Assembly (NCBI GenBank): GCA_965659115.1
Contig: CBFHUP010000037.1
Span: forward strand, 1 to 28,031
Origin: UBA8752 sp965659115
Lineage (GTDB): Bacteria > Bacteroidota > Bacteroidia > Flavobacteriales_D > Sanyastnellaceae
Length of the DNA: 28,031 bases
Direction: 5' to 3'
Shown here: in pieces, positions 16,763 to 24,720 of the stretch
How positions within the stretch are numbered: the first letter of the stretch is position 1
Layout of the letters: the number at the start of each line of letters is the position of its first letter
The notes under the pieces: generated by a model
The model's input: the letters and a program-made list of their open reading frames with translations, nothing else
The model's database searches: none
What the model was told of the DNA's origin: nothing
Translations under genes and position numbers: made by a program

Positions 16763-16790
16763 TTGGACTCGGTCACTTTGGCTATTTTTG
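16763..16790 (+). promoter_or_regulatory. Bacteroidota-type promoter for the TPR-ribH operon
   Basis: TTG at 16763-16765 and TATTTTTG at 16783-16790, separated by 17 bases, match the Bacteroidota sigma-ABfr consensus TTG...TAnnTTTG with all consensus -7 bases present. Transcription would begin near 16797, giving a leader of about 90 bases before the ATG at 16887. An inverted repeat lies just downstream of the expected start site. Confidence 0.55.
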
Positions 16791-16804
16791 CCGTCCGCAA
16801 AAGT

Positions 16805-16817
16805 GGGTCATTGACCC
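16805..16817. promoter_or_regulatory. Perfect 13-bp inverted repeat, possible operator
   Basis: GGGTCA-T-TGACCC is a perfect palindrome with 6-base arms, placed about 8 bases downstream of the predicted transcription start of the plus-strand operon and within the recF/TPR divergent region. Its position fits a repressor site acting on one or both directions. Chance occurrence is possible. Confidence 0.3.
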
Positions 16818-16886
16818 GTGGATGCGTGCAGGGTTTTCCACCGGGAATCCCGAAGCTTATCAAGAATTAACCAGGATACGACCTCC

Positions 16887-17561
16887 ATGGCCGAAAACAA
16901 CCCCTCCGGCGCCCCTCAAGATCTCTCGGGCCAAACGGAACAGTTCATCGAGAACAACAGCCGCAACATCGTCATGGCCATTGGTGCCGTGGCCGTCCTC
17001 ATCTTAGGAGTTGTAGGGTATGGCAAACTTGTAACTGAACCTGCAGAACTGGAAGCCAACCAAGATGCTTGGCGCGCAGAACAGTACTTCATGATGGACA
17101 GTGTGGACCTCGCTTTGAACGGCGACGGTTTGTACCCAGGCCTTTACGACATCATTGACGAGCATGCCGGAACGTCTTCTGCAGCCCGCGCTGAATATGA
17201 ACTCGGCACCATCCTTCGCGGCCAAGGCGATTACGCCGGTGCCATTGAGGCATTTAGCCAAGCCAACCTCAAGGACGATGTACTTTCTGTCATTGCGCAG
17301 ATCAACATCGGCGATTGCGAAGTTGAGTTGGGCAATTACAGTGGTGCCTCGGATGCTTTTGGCCAGGCCATCAGCAGCGCGAAGGGTTCCATCGGAGAAG
17401 ATTACCTCGCTCCCATCGCGCTTTACAAAGGCGCGTTGGTCGACATTGAGCTCGGCAACAATGGTGCAGCCAAAGGCAAGCTGAGCAGCATTGTCACGGA
17501 CTACCCTTCCTCTAACGTTAAAGCGACAGCCGAAGGGTTGGCCGCTTCCATCGCCCGCTGA
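16887..17561 (+). CDS. Membrane-anchored TPR-repeat protein
   Basis: 224 residues from ATG 16887, preceded by AGGA at a fair distance; the open frame upstream to 16818 is not protein-like. A cytoplasmic N-terminus (about 1-26) is followed by one membrane helix (NIVMAIGAVAVLILGVVGY, about 27-45), then tetratricopeptide-like helices (ARAEYELGTILRGQGDYAGA; AQINIGDCEVELGNYSGAS; LYKGALVDIELGNNGAA). The layout is like YfgM-type anchored TPR proteins, which act as periplasmic chaperone or assembly partners. In Bacteroidota a TPR protein commonly lies between recF and ribH. It is the first gene of the operon, 15 bases ahead of ribH. Partner unknown. Confidence 0.87.
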   Translation: MAENNPSGAPQDLSGQTEQFIENNSRNIVMAIGAVAVLILGVVGYGKLVTEPAELEANQDAWRAEQYFMMDSVDLALNGDGLYPGLYDIIDEHAGTSSAARAEYELGTILRGQGDYAGAIEAFSQANLKDDVLSVIAQINIGDCEVELGNYSGASDAFGQAISSAKGSIGEDYLAPIALYKGALVDIELGNNGAAKGKLSSIVTDYPSSNVKATAEGLAASIAR

Positions 17562-17576
17562 CCGCGGGTCCACTAC

Positions 17577-18089
17577 ATGGCCACAGAAGGACACGACCTG
17601 TCCGCCTATGACGCCGATGGTCTGCGTGATTGCCAGGCCTTTCGGATAGGTGTGGCCGTTTCTGAATGGAACGAAGAGATCACACATGCCCTGCGCGATG
17701 GTGCTCTGGCAGTCCTTGAGAAGGCCGGCGTCACCAACGTCATCGTGCACAGTGTTCCGGGAAGTTTCGAACTCCCGCTGGCGAGTCAATGGCTACTGAA
17801 GCATGCCTCGTGTGACGCCGTGATTGCGATTGGCAGTGTGATTCGAGGTGAAACCGCGCATTTTGATTTTGTGTGTCAATCCACTGCCCAAGGCACACTT
17901 CGGGCGGGTTTGGACAGCGACAGGCCGGTGATTTTTTGTGTCCTCACCGACGACAACATTGACCAATCGCGTGCCCGCGCCGGCGGACAACACGGCAACA
18001 AAGGCGTTGAAGCCGCCGTCGCCGCCCTGAAAATGGCGCGCCTGCGCAGCAAACTTTCTGGCACCGGCAACTGGGGCATCGGACTGTGA
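17577..18089 (+). CDS. ribH: 6,7-dimethyl-8-ribityllumazine synthase
   Basis: RibH condenses 5-amino-6-ribitylaminouracil with 3,4-dihydroxybutanone 4-phosphate, the penultimate step of riboflavin synthesis. The 170 residues contain all the family motifs: SEWNEEIT (29-36, with Trp31 where many homologues have Phe), VPGSFELP (60-67), GSVIRGETAHFDFV (86-99, catalytic His95) and VLTDDNIDQSRARAGG (122-137, phosphate-binding Arg133), then GNKGVEAA. The N-terminus is about 15 residues longer than the shortest family members. No other riboflavin genes are in the window. Its stop overlaps the GTG of the next gene (GTGA). Confidence 0.96.
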   Translation: MATEGHDLSAYDADGLRDCQAFRIGVAVSEWNEEITHALRDGALAVLEKAGVTNVIVHSVPGSFELPLASQWLLKHASCDAVIAIGSVIRGETAHFDFVCQSTAQGTLRAGLDSDRPVIFCVLTDDNIDQSRARAGGQHGNKGVEAAVAALKMARLRSKLSGTGNWGIGL

Positions 18090-19606
18090 TCAGTGCTGTG
18101 TTGCGTCATCCCCTCCTGCTTCCCCTGACTGCAGGTCTGCTGCTCCGCATGGCCGCCGCTGTTTACGGCGAAGGCTATTTGATGCACGACGATCACTTTT
18201 TGGTGGTCGAAGCAGCCGCCAGTTGGGCCGATGGAGAAGACTACAACAATTGGCTTCCGTGGAATCAGAAGGGAACCCCACAAGCCCATCCGGCGAATTT
18301 CGCCTATGTCGGCAGCCAATACCTCCTCTTTGAACTGTTTCACCTGACAGGGCCGCGCCACCCAAGCCAACAAGCTTTAGTATTGCGCATCCTCCACGGT
18401 CTGTTCAGCTAGCTTACCGTCGCCTTGGGCTACATGCTTGCCCGCGCCCTCTCACCCGGCCGCAAACAGACGGCCACCACAGTGGCATGGATCTTATCCG
18501 CCAGTGCATTGTGGCCCCTCCTTTCCGTGCACCAATTGGTCGAAATGGCCTGCATCCCACCATTGATGCTCGGGTTTTGGGGACTGGTGCGCTCCATCCG
18601 TCTGCAGTGGCAAGACATCTTGATCGCAGGCATCGGCATCGGCATGGCCACCGGAATGCGTTATCAATGTGGGGTCATCGGCATCGCCTTGGCCCCCGTG
18701 TTGCTCGCACAACACCAATGGCGGGCCCTGGTCGGCGTCGGCGCCACAGCGTTGGGCACTTTCGCTGTGATGCAGGCACCAGACCTCTATGTATGGGGGG
18801 CGCCGTTCACCCAGCTCCGCGGATACATCGATTACAACTCCACCCACGCTGGCAATTACCCCAAAGGGCCTTGGTACCAGTACCTGCTCACGTTGCTGGG
18901 CATGATGGTGCCCCCGGCGAGTGTGATGCTCTTGTGGGGGGCGTTTCACCGGGGGCGGTCAGCGCAGGGCATCTGGTGGCGGGTCGTGGTCCCCATCGCT
19001 GGTTTCTTGATCTTTCACAGCGCCTACATTAACAAGCAAGAACGCTTCATTCTGCCTGTGGTACCTGCGCTCATCGTGGTGGGTTGGATCGGATGGCAGA
19101 CATGGAGCCAACGCAGCCAATGGTGGAACCGACACCGCCAATTGGAGCGGGGACTGTGGGGCGCGTTTTGGGTCATTTCGAGTGTTTTGATGGCAGCCAG
19201 TCTTCCTTATTCTGGCAAACACAGCCGGGTCAAAGCCATGGAATTCCTCTATGCGCAGGGGGCTGAGAATTTTGCGATGGTGCAGGTAGACAGCGGCGCC
19301 ATGCCGCCACAGTTTTACAGCGGCAAGTGGAATTCATACCACATCGACAACCGCAGGGAACAACAGCGTCCTCCCCTCCAAGTGGCAAAAACTTGGTGCG
19401 CATCCCCGCCTGGGTTCATTTTGTTCCAAGGCGACCGGCACCTCGGCGAAGCCGTTTCCCAATACAAGGCGGCCATGCCGGGTCTCCGCTATGTGACGAC
19501 CATTGCACCGAGCAGAACCGACCGTTGGCTGCACGAACTCAACCCAATCAATTCGGTGGAGCGCATCATGATTTACGCCACAGGCGACGCCCTGCCCTGC
19601 CCTTGA
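18086..19606 (+). pseudogene. GT-C type glycosyltransferase (mannosyltransferase-like), split by an in-frame amber codon
   Basis: One continuous reading frame runs from GTG 18086 to TGA 19606 (506 codons) except for TAG at 18410-18412. Before it are 108 residues with a first membrane helix and a luminal loop carrying the GT-C acidic motif HDDHF (34-38), then VLRILHGLFS. After it the frame continues at once as LTVALGYMLARAL and about ten hydrophobic segments, ending with a soluble tail. The two halves fit together as a single multi-pass polyprenyl-sugar-dependent transferase, resembling GT22/Alg9-like proteins. A single substitution (for instance TTG or CAG to TAG) would explain the break. A separate downstream polypeptide could start at TTG 18425 or ATG 18434 but would lack the catalytic loop. 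TAG ends dciA normally, so recoding is unlikely. A sequencing error cannot be excluded. Confidence 0.75.
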
Positions 19607-19610
19607 CACC

Positions 19611-20282
19611 ATGTCCCATTTCGAACCCTCAGCACTCAAATTCCTCGCAGATCTGGCCGCTCACAACGACCGGGATTGGTTTGCAGATCACCGAAAGACC
19701 TATGAACAGCAGGTTCGCGACCCTTTCAAGTCCTTCGTAGCCGATGTGATTTCAGCCTGTGCGGAACGGGAACCGGCCTTTGCAGAAGTGGCGCCCAAAC
19801 ATTGCATTTTCCGCATCAACCGAGACACCCGGTTCTCCAAGGACAAGCAGCCCTACAAAACGCACCTTTCGGCGGGCATTTCACCCGGCGGAAAAAAGAG
19901 CGGCGATCCCGGACTCTATGTCCACTTCGATGCAGAGCGTCTCGTCATTGGAGGCGGCGCTTATTGGGTAGAGAAAGACGACCTCTATGTGCTGCGAGAG
20001 CACATTGCGGCGCAACCGGAACGGTTCAATGACCTGATCGCAGACCCCTCGTTTAGCAGCAAATACGGGGCGCTCCAGGGTGCGCGGAATGTGCGCATAC
20101 CCAAAGAATTCAGGGAAGCCGCCGAGATCTGCCCCCACATTTTGAACAAGCAGTTCTTCTATATGGCAGAGCTGCCCGTGAAGCATGTGGTGTCCAATTC
20201 TCTGCTCGAAAAGGTCATGGAACACTTCGATGCTGCCGCCGAAGTGCGCCAATTCCTCAGGGCGGGTCTGCAGGCGGGATGA
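19611..20282 (+). CDS. DUF2461 family protein
   Basis: 223 residues. The family (TIGR02453-like) is recognised by its N-terminal FLADLAAHNDRDWFADHRK, the strongly conserved IFRINRDTRFSKDKQPYKTH (about 66-85), and the glycine-rich GLYVHFDAE and GGGAYW segments. Members are widespread cytoplasmic proteins of unknown biochemical role; no signal peptide or membrane helix is seen. It begins 4 bases after the glycosyltransferase stop and overlaps the next gene by 4 bases, so it is part of the operon. Confidence 0.9.
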   Translation: MSHFEPSALKFLADLAAHNDRDWFADHRKTYEQQVRDPFKSFVADVISACAEREPAFAEVAPKHCIFRINRDTRFSKDKQPYKTHLSAGISPGGKKSGDPGLYVHFDAERLVIGGGAYWVEKDDLYVLREHIAAQPERFNDLIADPSFSSKYGALQGARNVRIPKEFREAAEICPHILNKQFFYMAELPVKHVVSNSLLEKVMEHFDAAAEVRQFLRAGLQAG

Positions 20283-22159
20283 TGGCTAACTTGGCGCCCG
20301 CCATGAAAGCATCGATTCACCTCCGCCTTCTCTCTTTCTCACTGCTCCTGTTGCCTGGACTTGGGCTTGCCCAATATCCTGGCTGGCAACAAGCCGTGGA
20401 CTATACCATGGACATTGCTGTGGATGCCCCACTCCACCAGTACACGGGCTCCATGGACATTACCTACACCAACAACAGTCCAGACGCATTGGAGCGCATT
20501 CCGTTTCATCTGTTCTTCAATGCCTTTCAGCCCGAAAGCATGATGGATGTGCGCAGCCGAAACATTGCCGATCCTGACCGCCGCGTAGGCGACCGGATTG
20601 TGGGACTTCCAGCAGAGGAACAGGGTTGGATCAAAGTCAATGTCGCCCGTGTGGGCAAGACCGACGCCACGTTTACGGCTTCGGGCACCATCGGATGGCT
20701 CACCCTCCCCAAAGCCTTGGCCTCCGGCAAAAAAACGAAGTTGCACCTCGAATGGGACGCCCAAGTCCCGCGTCAAGTGCGACGCTCCGGATGGATGAAC
20801 GCCCAAGGCGTCGAATTCAGCATGACCCAATGGTATCCCAAGGTGTGCGAATACGACCACCATGGATGGCATACCAACCCTTACATCGGCCGCGAGTTTC
20901 ACGGTGTTTGGGGAGACTTCGATGTGACCATTCACATGGACGCCGCTTACACGATTGGAGGCACGGGTGTCCTGCAAAATCCCGACGACTGTGGCCACGG
21001 CTACGGCGAGGCCGCTGCTCCAACAGAGGGCACCATCGATTGGCACTTTGTCGCAGAGGATGTCCACGACTTTGCATGGGCCGCAGACCCTGATTTCATT
21101 CACGATGTGCTCGAGGCCGCCGACGGCACTGAAATGCACTTTATCCGTCAAGCCGACACATCCTACGGCGCCTGGGAAGAGTTGCCCGCCATTGCAGAAC
21201 GTGCATTGCTGTACTATTCTGAACACGTGGGCCCCTATCCCTGGCCCCAATACACCGTCATTGAAGGAGGCGATGGTGGCATGGAGTATCCCATGTGCAC
21301 CTTGGTACGTGGAAACAGGAAACTCCGCAGTTTGGTGGGCGTAACGGCCCATGAAATGGCCCATGCCTGGTTTCAAGGCATCCTCGCCACCAACGAAAGC
21401 CTGCACGAATGGATGGACGAAGGATTCACCTCGTGGGTCGAGTCAGAGTTCATGGCCGAAGAATTCAATGAGTCACGCGACCAACCCCACTACTGGGCCT
21501 ATGGCGGATACTTGAACCTGGTGCGCGACGGCGGTGAAGAGCCCCTGTCGACCCACGCCGACCATTATGTCACCAACCGCGCCTATGGAACTGGAGCTTA
21601 CAGCAAGGGAGAAGTGTTGATGAACCAATTGGCCAGCATCATTGGAGAAGACGCCCGAAACGCAGGCATCAAAAGGTACTTCGAAGAATGGTCCTTTAGC
21701 CACCCTGGTCCTGTGGACTTCAAGCGTTGTATGGAGCGCGAAAGCGGATTAGAACTCGACACCTATTTCCAGTATATGCTCAACAGCACCCACCACGTTG
21801 ACGTGGCGCTGACCTCTGTGCGCATCACTGCCGACAGCACTTACATCGAACTCGAGCGCATCGGCAAATTGCCCCTCCCAGTCGATGTCCAAATCACCAC
21901 AGCCGATGGCCAAGTGATGAACCATCACATCCCCCAGGTGGTGACGCAGGGGAACCGCCCATTGGCCGCAGGAGAGCAACTCCATGCGCCCTGGCCTTGG
22001 ACCCACCCCACTTACACCTTGGCATTGCCCATCTCATCTCCGGGATGCACCGTTGAGGTGGACCCCAAGCGTTTGACGGCCGATGCAGACCGGACCAACA
22101 ACACGGCTACATTTGGCCAAGGTCTGATCCAAGAGTGGCGCTCAGGACGTGCTGACTGA
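20279..22159 (+). CDS. Secreted M1-family metallopeptidase
   Basis: 626 residues with a signal peptide (hydrophobic LLSFSLLLLPGLGLAQ, about 18-32). ATG 20279 overlaps the DUF2461 stop; ATG 20303 (MKASIHLRLL) would give a more usual signal peptide. The zinc site is HEMAH (His358, Glu359, His362) with Glu381 in WMDEGFTSW, exactly the HExxH-x18-E spacing. The substrate-binding motif is GGMEYP (333-338) instead of GAMEN, as in the Bacteroidota M1 subgroup. A catalytic Tyr is probable in GTGAYSKGEVLM. An N-terminal beta-saddle domain (about 35-270) precedes the catalytic domain. It probably trims peptides in the periplasm or outside the cell. No T9SS tail is seen. Confidence 0.93.
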   Translation: MMANLAPAMKASIHLRLLSFSLLLLPGLGLAQYPGWQQAVDYTMDIAVDAPLHQYTGSMDITYTNNSPDALERIPFHLFFNAFQPESMMDVRSRNIADPDRRVGDRIVGLPAEEQGWIKVNVARVGKTDATFTASGTIGWLTLPKALASGKKTKLHLEWDAQVPRQVRRSGWMNAQGVEFSMTQWYPKVCEYDHHGWHTNPYIGREFHGVWGDFDVTIHMDAAYTIGGTGVLQNPDDCGHGYGEAAAPTEGTIDWHFVAEDVHDFAWAADPDFIHDVLEAADGTEMHFIRQADTSYGAWEELPAIAERALLYYSEHVGPYPWPQYTVIEGGDGGMEYPMCTLVRGNRKLRSLVGVTAHEMAHAWFQGILATNESLHEWMDEGFTSWVESEFMAEEFNESRDQPHYWAYGGYLNLVRDGGEEPLSTHADHYVTNRAYGTGAYSKGEVLMNQLASIIGEDARNAGIKRYFEEWSFSHPGPVDFKRCMERESGLELDTYFQYMLNSTHHVDVALTSVRITADSTYIELERIGKLPLPVDVQITTADGQVMNHHIPQVVTQGNRPLAAGEQLHAPWPWTHPTYTLALPISSPGCTVEVDPKRLTADADRTNNTATFGQGLIQEWRSGRAD

Positions 22160-22167
22160 CCCGAATC

Positions 22168-22728
22168 ATGTTTGAATCACAGCTCAAACAGCGGGGTTGG
22201 CGTTGGCCCATCAGTGCATTGATCACAGCGGCATTGCTCGGTGTTCTCGGGCCCGTGGTCATCGATTTGGAGCAAGGCTTGCCCTTGAGTCTGCAATCCC
22301 TTCTGGTGTGTTGGCTTCCCCTGATGCTGGGTTGGCGCGCCGGCGTCAGCGGCATTTTGGCGTACCTGGCATTGGGCGCGGCCGGATTGCCGGTATTTGC
22401 AGGAAACAACAGCGGCCTCAATGTCCTCTTTGGCCCCACCGGTGGCTACCTCATGGGCATGCCTGTAGCGGCCCTCGTTTTGGGGGCCATTGCAGAAGCG
22501 ACACCTCTCGATGCGACAGACCGAAGCCGTTACATTCGAGTGGGCTGCGGCATGCTCATCGGACACGCCGTCATTCTGGCCATGGGCATTCCATGGCAGA
22601 TGAAGGTCGATCCCGATTTGGATGTGCAGGCTCTGCTCGAGCGGCTCGCGCGCCCTGTGCTGCTCAAATCCACCATCGGATTGCTCTTGTCGGTCATGGC
22701 CATGCGCGTCACCGGAACCCGGGCTTAA
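22168..22728 (+). CDS. bioY: BioY-type biotin transporter (S component)
   Basis: 186 residues with about six membrane segments. The family signature is visible: PLSLQSLLVCWLPLMLGWRAG (about 40-60), then LGAAGLPVFAGNNSGLNVLFGPTGGYLMG (about 69-97). BioY binds biotin as the S component of an energy-coupling-factor transporter, or works alone in some bacteria. No EcfA or EcfT genes lie in this window. It starts 8 bases after the M1 peptidase and ends 9 bases before the next gene. Confidence 0.93.
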   Translation: MFESQLKQRGWRWPISALITAALLGVLGPVVIDLEQGLPLSLQSLLVCWLPLMLGWRAGVSGILAYLALGAAGLPVFAGNNSGLNVLFGPTGGYLMGMPVAALVLGAIAEATPLDATDRSRYIRVGCGMLIGHAVILAMGIPWQMKVDPDLDVQALLERLARPVLLKSTIGLLLSVMAMRVTGTRA

Positions 22729-22737
22729 TTTGCCCTC

Positions 22738-24642
22738 ATGAACCTGTACCACCACCCGGGGCGATTTTTCGGCCTTCTGATCGCTGCTGCCATGATGTTG
22801 GGAGGCTGCGCGGATCAAGGCGCGCCCTCCGATTCCACTCCGTCCAATGCCAAAGCCCAACGCATTGCTGCCATGAAACAAGTCACCGACCACCACAGCT
22901 TCGCCCGTCCTGAAGAAGCGCGCATCACCCACCTCTCTTGGGATGCCAATGTCGATTTTGACACGCGGACCATCTCTGGCTGCGCCACCTATGACATTGA
23001 GACTTCGAAGGATGCGGAACGCATCATCTTAGACACCCATGAACTGACCATTGAAGGGGTCACCGTAGATGGTCAACCTGCCACATTTGCACTCGGTGAG
23101 GCCCAAGAGCACTTGGGGCGCCCCCTCACAGTGGACCTCACTCCTGGCGCCAAACAGGTGTCCATCTGCTATGTCTCCGATCCAGGTGCAGACGCCTTGC
23201 TGTGGGTAGAAGCCCAAGGCGATCAAGCCCCTTTCTTGTTTACCCAAAGCCAAGCCATTTTGGCCCGGACATGGATTCCGGTCCAAGATTCACCCGGCAT
23301 TCGCTTCACCTATGAAGCCAACGTTCGTGTTCCTCAGGGGCTCATGGCATTGATGAGTGCGGAGAACCCCACAGCGATCGACCCCGACGGGCGCTACTCC
23401 TTCCGCATGACCCAGCCCATTCCGGCTTATTTGCTGGCCTTGGCGGCAGGAGAAGTGGAATACCGGTCAGTGGGCGAGCGCTGCGCCGTCTATGCTGTGC
23501 CCGGTCTCATCGAGGAAGCCGCTTATGAATTCGGCGAAATGGAGGACCTTCTCCTCGCCGCCGAGGGGCTCTATGGCACCTATGCTTGGGAGCGCTACGA
23601 CCTCCTCATCCTTCCTGCGGCCTTCCCATTTGGAGGCATGGAAAACCCGAGGCTGACGTTTGCCACGCCCACCATCATTGCAGGCGACCGCTCATTGGTG
23701 GCCCTGGTGGCCCACGAATTGGCACACAGCTGGAGCGGCAACCTCGTCACCAACGCCACATGGGATGACTTTTGGTTGAACGAAGGGTTCACGGTCTATT
23801 TCGAGCAGCGCATCATGGAAGCCGTTTATGGACGAGAAATCAGTGAAATGCTGGCCACTTTGAGCTACCAAGGATTGGTCGACGAGGTGGATGCCATTCA
23901 AGATTTGAACCCCGACGACACCCACCTGAAACTGCACCTGCAAGGAAGAAACCCCGACGACGGCATGACGGCCATCGCCTATGACAAAGGGTACTTCTTC
24001 ATTCGCCTGATGGAAGAGACCGTGGGCCGAGCGCGCTTTGATGCCTGGCTCTCCGACTACTTCGCCACCTACGCCTTCAAGGGCATGGATACGGAACGGT
24101 TCGTGGACTACTTGAAGACCACCCTGCTTTCGGATCCCACCACATTGGCCGCGGTCAACTTGGACGCTTGGATCTACGGTCCCGGACTGCCTCCCAATTG
24201 TCCCACCGTCTCCAGCCCCCGCATTCAGAATGTGGACGCGGCTCTGGCTGCCTGGGAAGCTGGAGAAACCAGCACCGCTGATTTGCCTTGGAACGACTGG
24301 GTGTACCAAGAGCGCTACCGGTTCCTGTCCAACCTCGCCGATGACACCTCTGTGGAGCGCATGACCGAGCTCGACAATGCCTGGGAAATCGGAGCCACAG
24401 GAAACAACGAAATCCTCTTTGCCTGGATGGAACAAGCTGTGCGCAGTGGATACCAACCCGCCTATCCCCGGTTGGAATCGTTCCTGATTGAAGTGGGGCG
24501 GCGCAAATTCCTGACGCCCCTTTACCGCGCCATGAAAGAGACCGATCAAATGGACATGGCCTTGGCCATTTACAAGCAAGCGCGACCCGGTTACCACGCC
24601 GTCGCCACAGGGACCATGGATGAATTGCTCAGTTGGGACTGA
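22738..24642 (+). CDS. M1-family aminopeptidase lipoprotein (leukotriene A4 hydrolase-like)
   Basis: 634 residues. The signal ends in a lipobox (L21-G22-G23-C24), so the protein should be lipid-anchored. It has the three-part leukotriene A4 hydrolase layout: N-terminal beta-domain (about 60-250), catalytic domain, and helical C-terminal domain (about 490-634). Active-site motifs are GGMENP (299-304), HELAH (His326, Glu327, His330) and Glu349 in NEGFT, with standard x18 spacing. Bacterial members are aminopeptidases. It is distinct from the other M1 enzyme encoded two genes upstream, which has GGMEYP and lacks this C-terminal domain. It is the last gene before the terminator. Confidence 0.94.
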   Translation: MNLYHHPGRFFGLLIAAAMMLGGCADQGAPSDSTPSNAKAQRIAAMKQVTDHHSFARPEEARITHLSWDANVDFDTRTISGCATYDIETSKDAERIILDTHELTIEGVTVDGQPATFALGEAQEHLGRPLTVDLTPGAKQVSICYVSDPGADALLWVEAQGDQAPFLFTQSQAILARTWIPVQDSPGIRFTYEANVRVPQGLMALMSAENPTAIDPDGRYSFRMTQPIPAYLLALAAGEVEYRSVGERCAVYAVPGLIEEAAYEFGEMEDLLLAAEGLYGTYAWERYDLLILPAAFPFGGMENPRLTFATPTIIAGDRSLVALVAHELAHSWSGNLVTNATWDDFWLNEGFTVYFEQRIMEAVYGREISEMLATLSYQGLVDEVDAIQDLNPDDTHLKLHLQGRNPDDGMTAIAYDKGYFFIRLMEETVGRARFDAWLSDYFATYAFKGMDTERFVDYLKTTLLSDPTTLAAVNLDAWIYGPGLPPNCPTVSSPRIQNVDAALAAWEAGETSTADLPWNDWVYQERYRFLSNLADDTSVERMTELDNAWEIGATGNNEILFAWMEQAVRSGYQPAYPRLESFLIEVGRRKFLTPLYRAMKETDQMDMALAIYKQARPGYHAVATGTMDELLSWD

Positions 24643-24666
24643 CCCCCTTCTGGTCATCTGAACCAC

Positions 24667-24697
24667 AAAAAAGGCCGCCCTGAGGGCGGCCTTTTTC
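24667..24697. terminator. Bidirectional rho-independent terminator
   Basis: A perfect 10-bp stem, AAGGCCGCCC (24671-24680) with GGGCGGCCTT (24684-24693), loop TGA, flanked by an A-run on the left and a T-run on the right. It lies 28 bases after the last operon gene and 27 bases before the stop of the convergent surface protein, so it can end transcription from both sides. Confidence 0.93.
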
Positions 24698-24720
24698 ATG
24701 CCTGTAAACACCCCGAGGCG

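Noticed and set aside
16798..16805. CACTTTTG on the minus strand as a recF promoter -7 element
   Set aside because: One consensus base is wrong and there is no TTG at 17-23 bases upstream, so it is too weak to list.
18410..18412. TAG as a recoded sense codon
   Set aside because: dciA in the same window ends normally in TAG with another in-frame TAG soon after, so there is no sign of amber reassignment here.
18434..19606. A separate complete gene starting at ATG 18434
   Set aside because: It is in the same frame as the upstream 108-codon part, directly after the stop, and lacks the first helices and catalytic loop; a single broken gene is the simpler reading.
20339..21406. 355-codon antisense frame within the M1 peptidase gene (and similar ones at 23692-24711 and 16027-17007)
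   Set aside because: All lie opposite genes with clear catalytic motifs and have no independent start context or protein features; the one at 23692-24711 also runs through the terminator hairpin.
24667..24697. Hairpin at the operon end as a repeat or attachment site
   Set aside because: Stem, short loop and flanking A/T runs between two convergent genes are fully explained by a bidirectional terminator.
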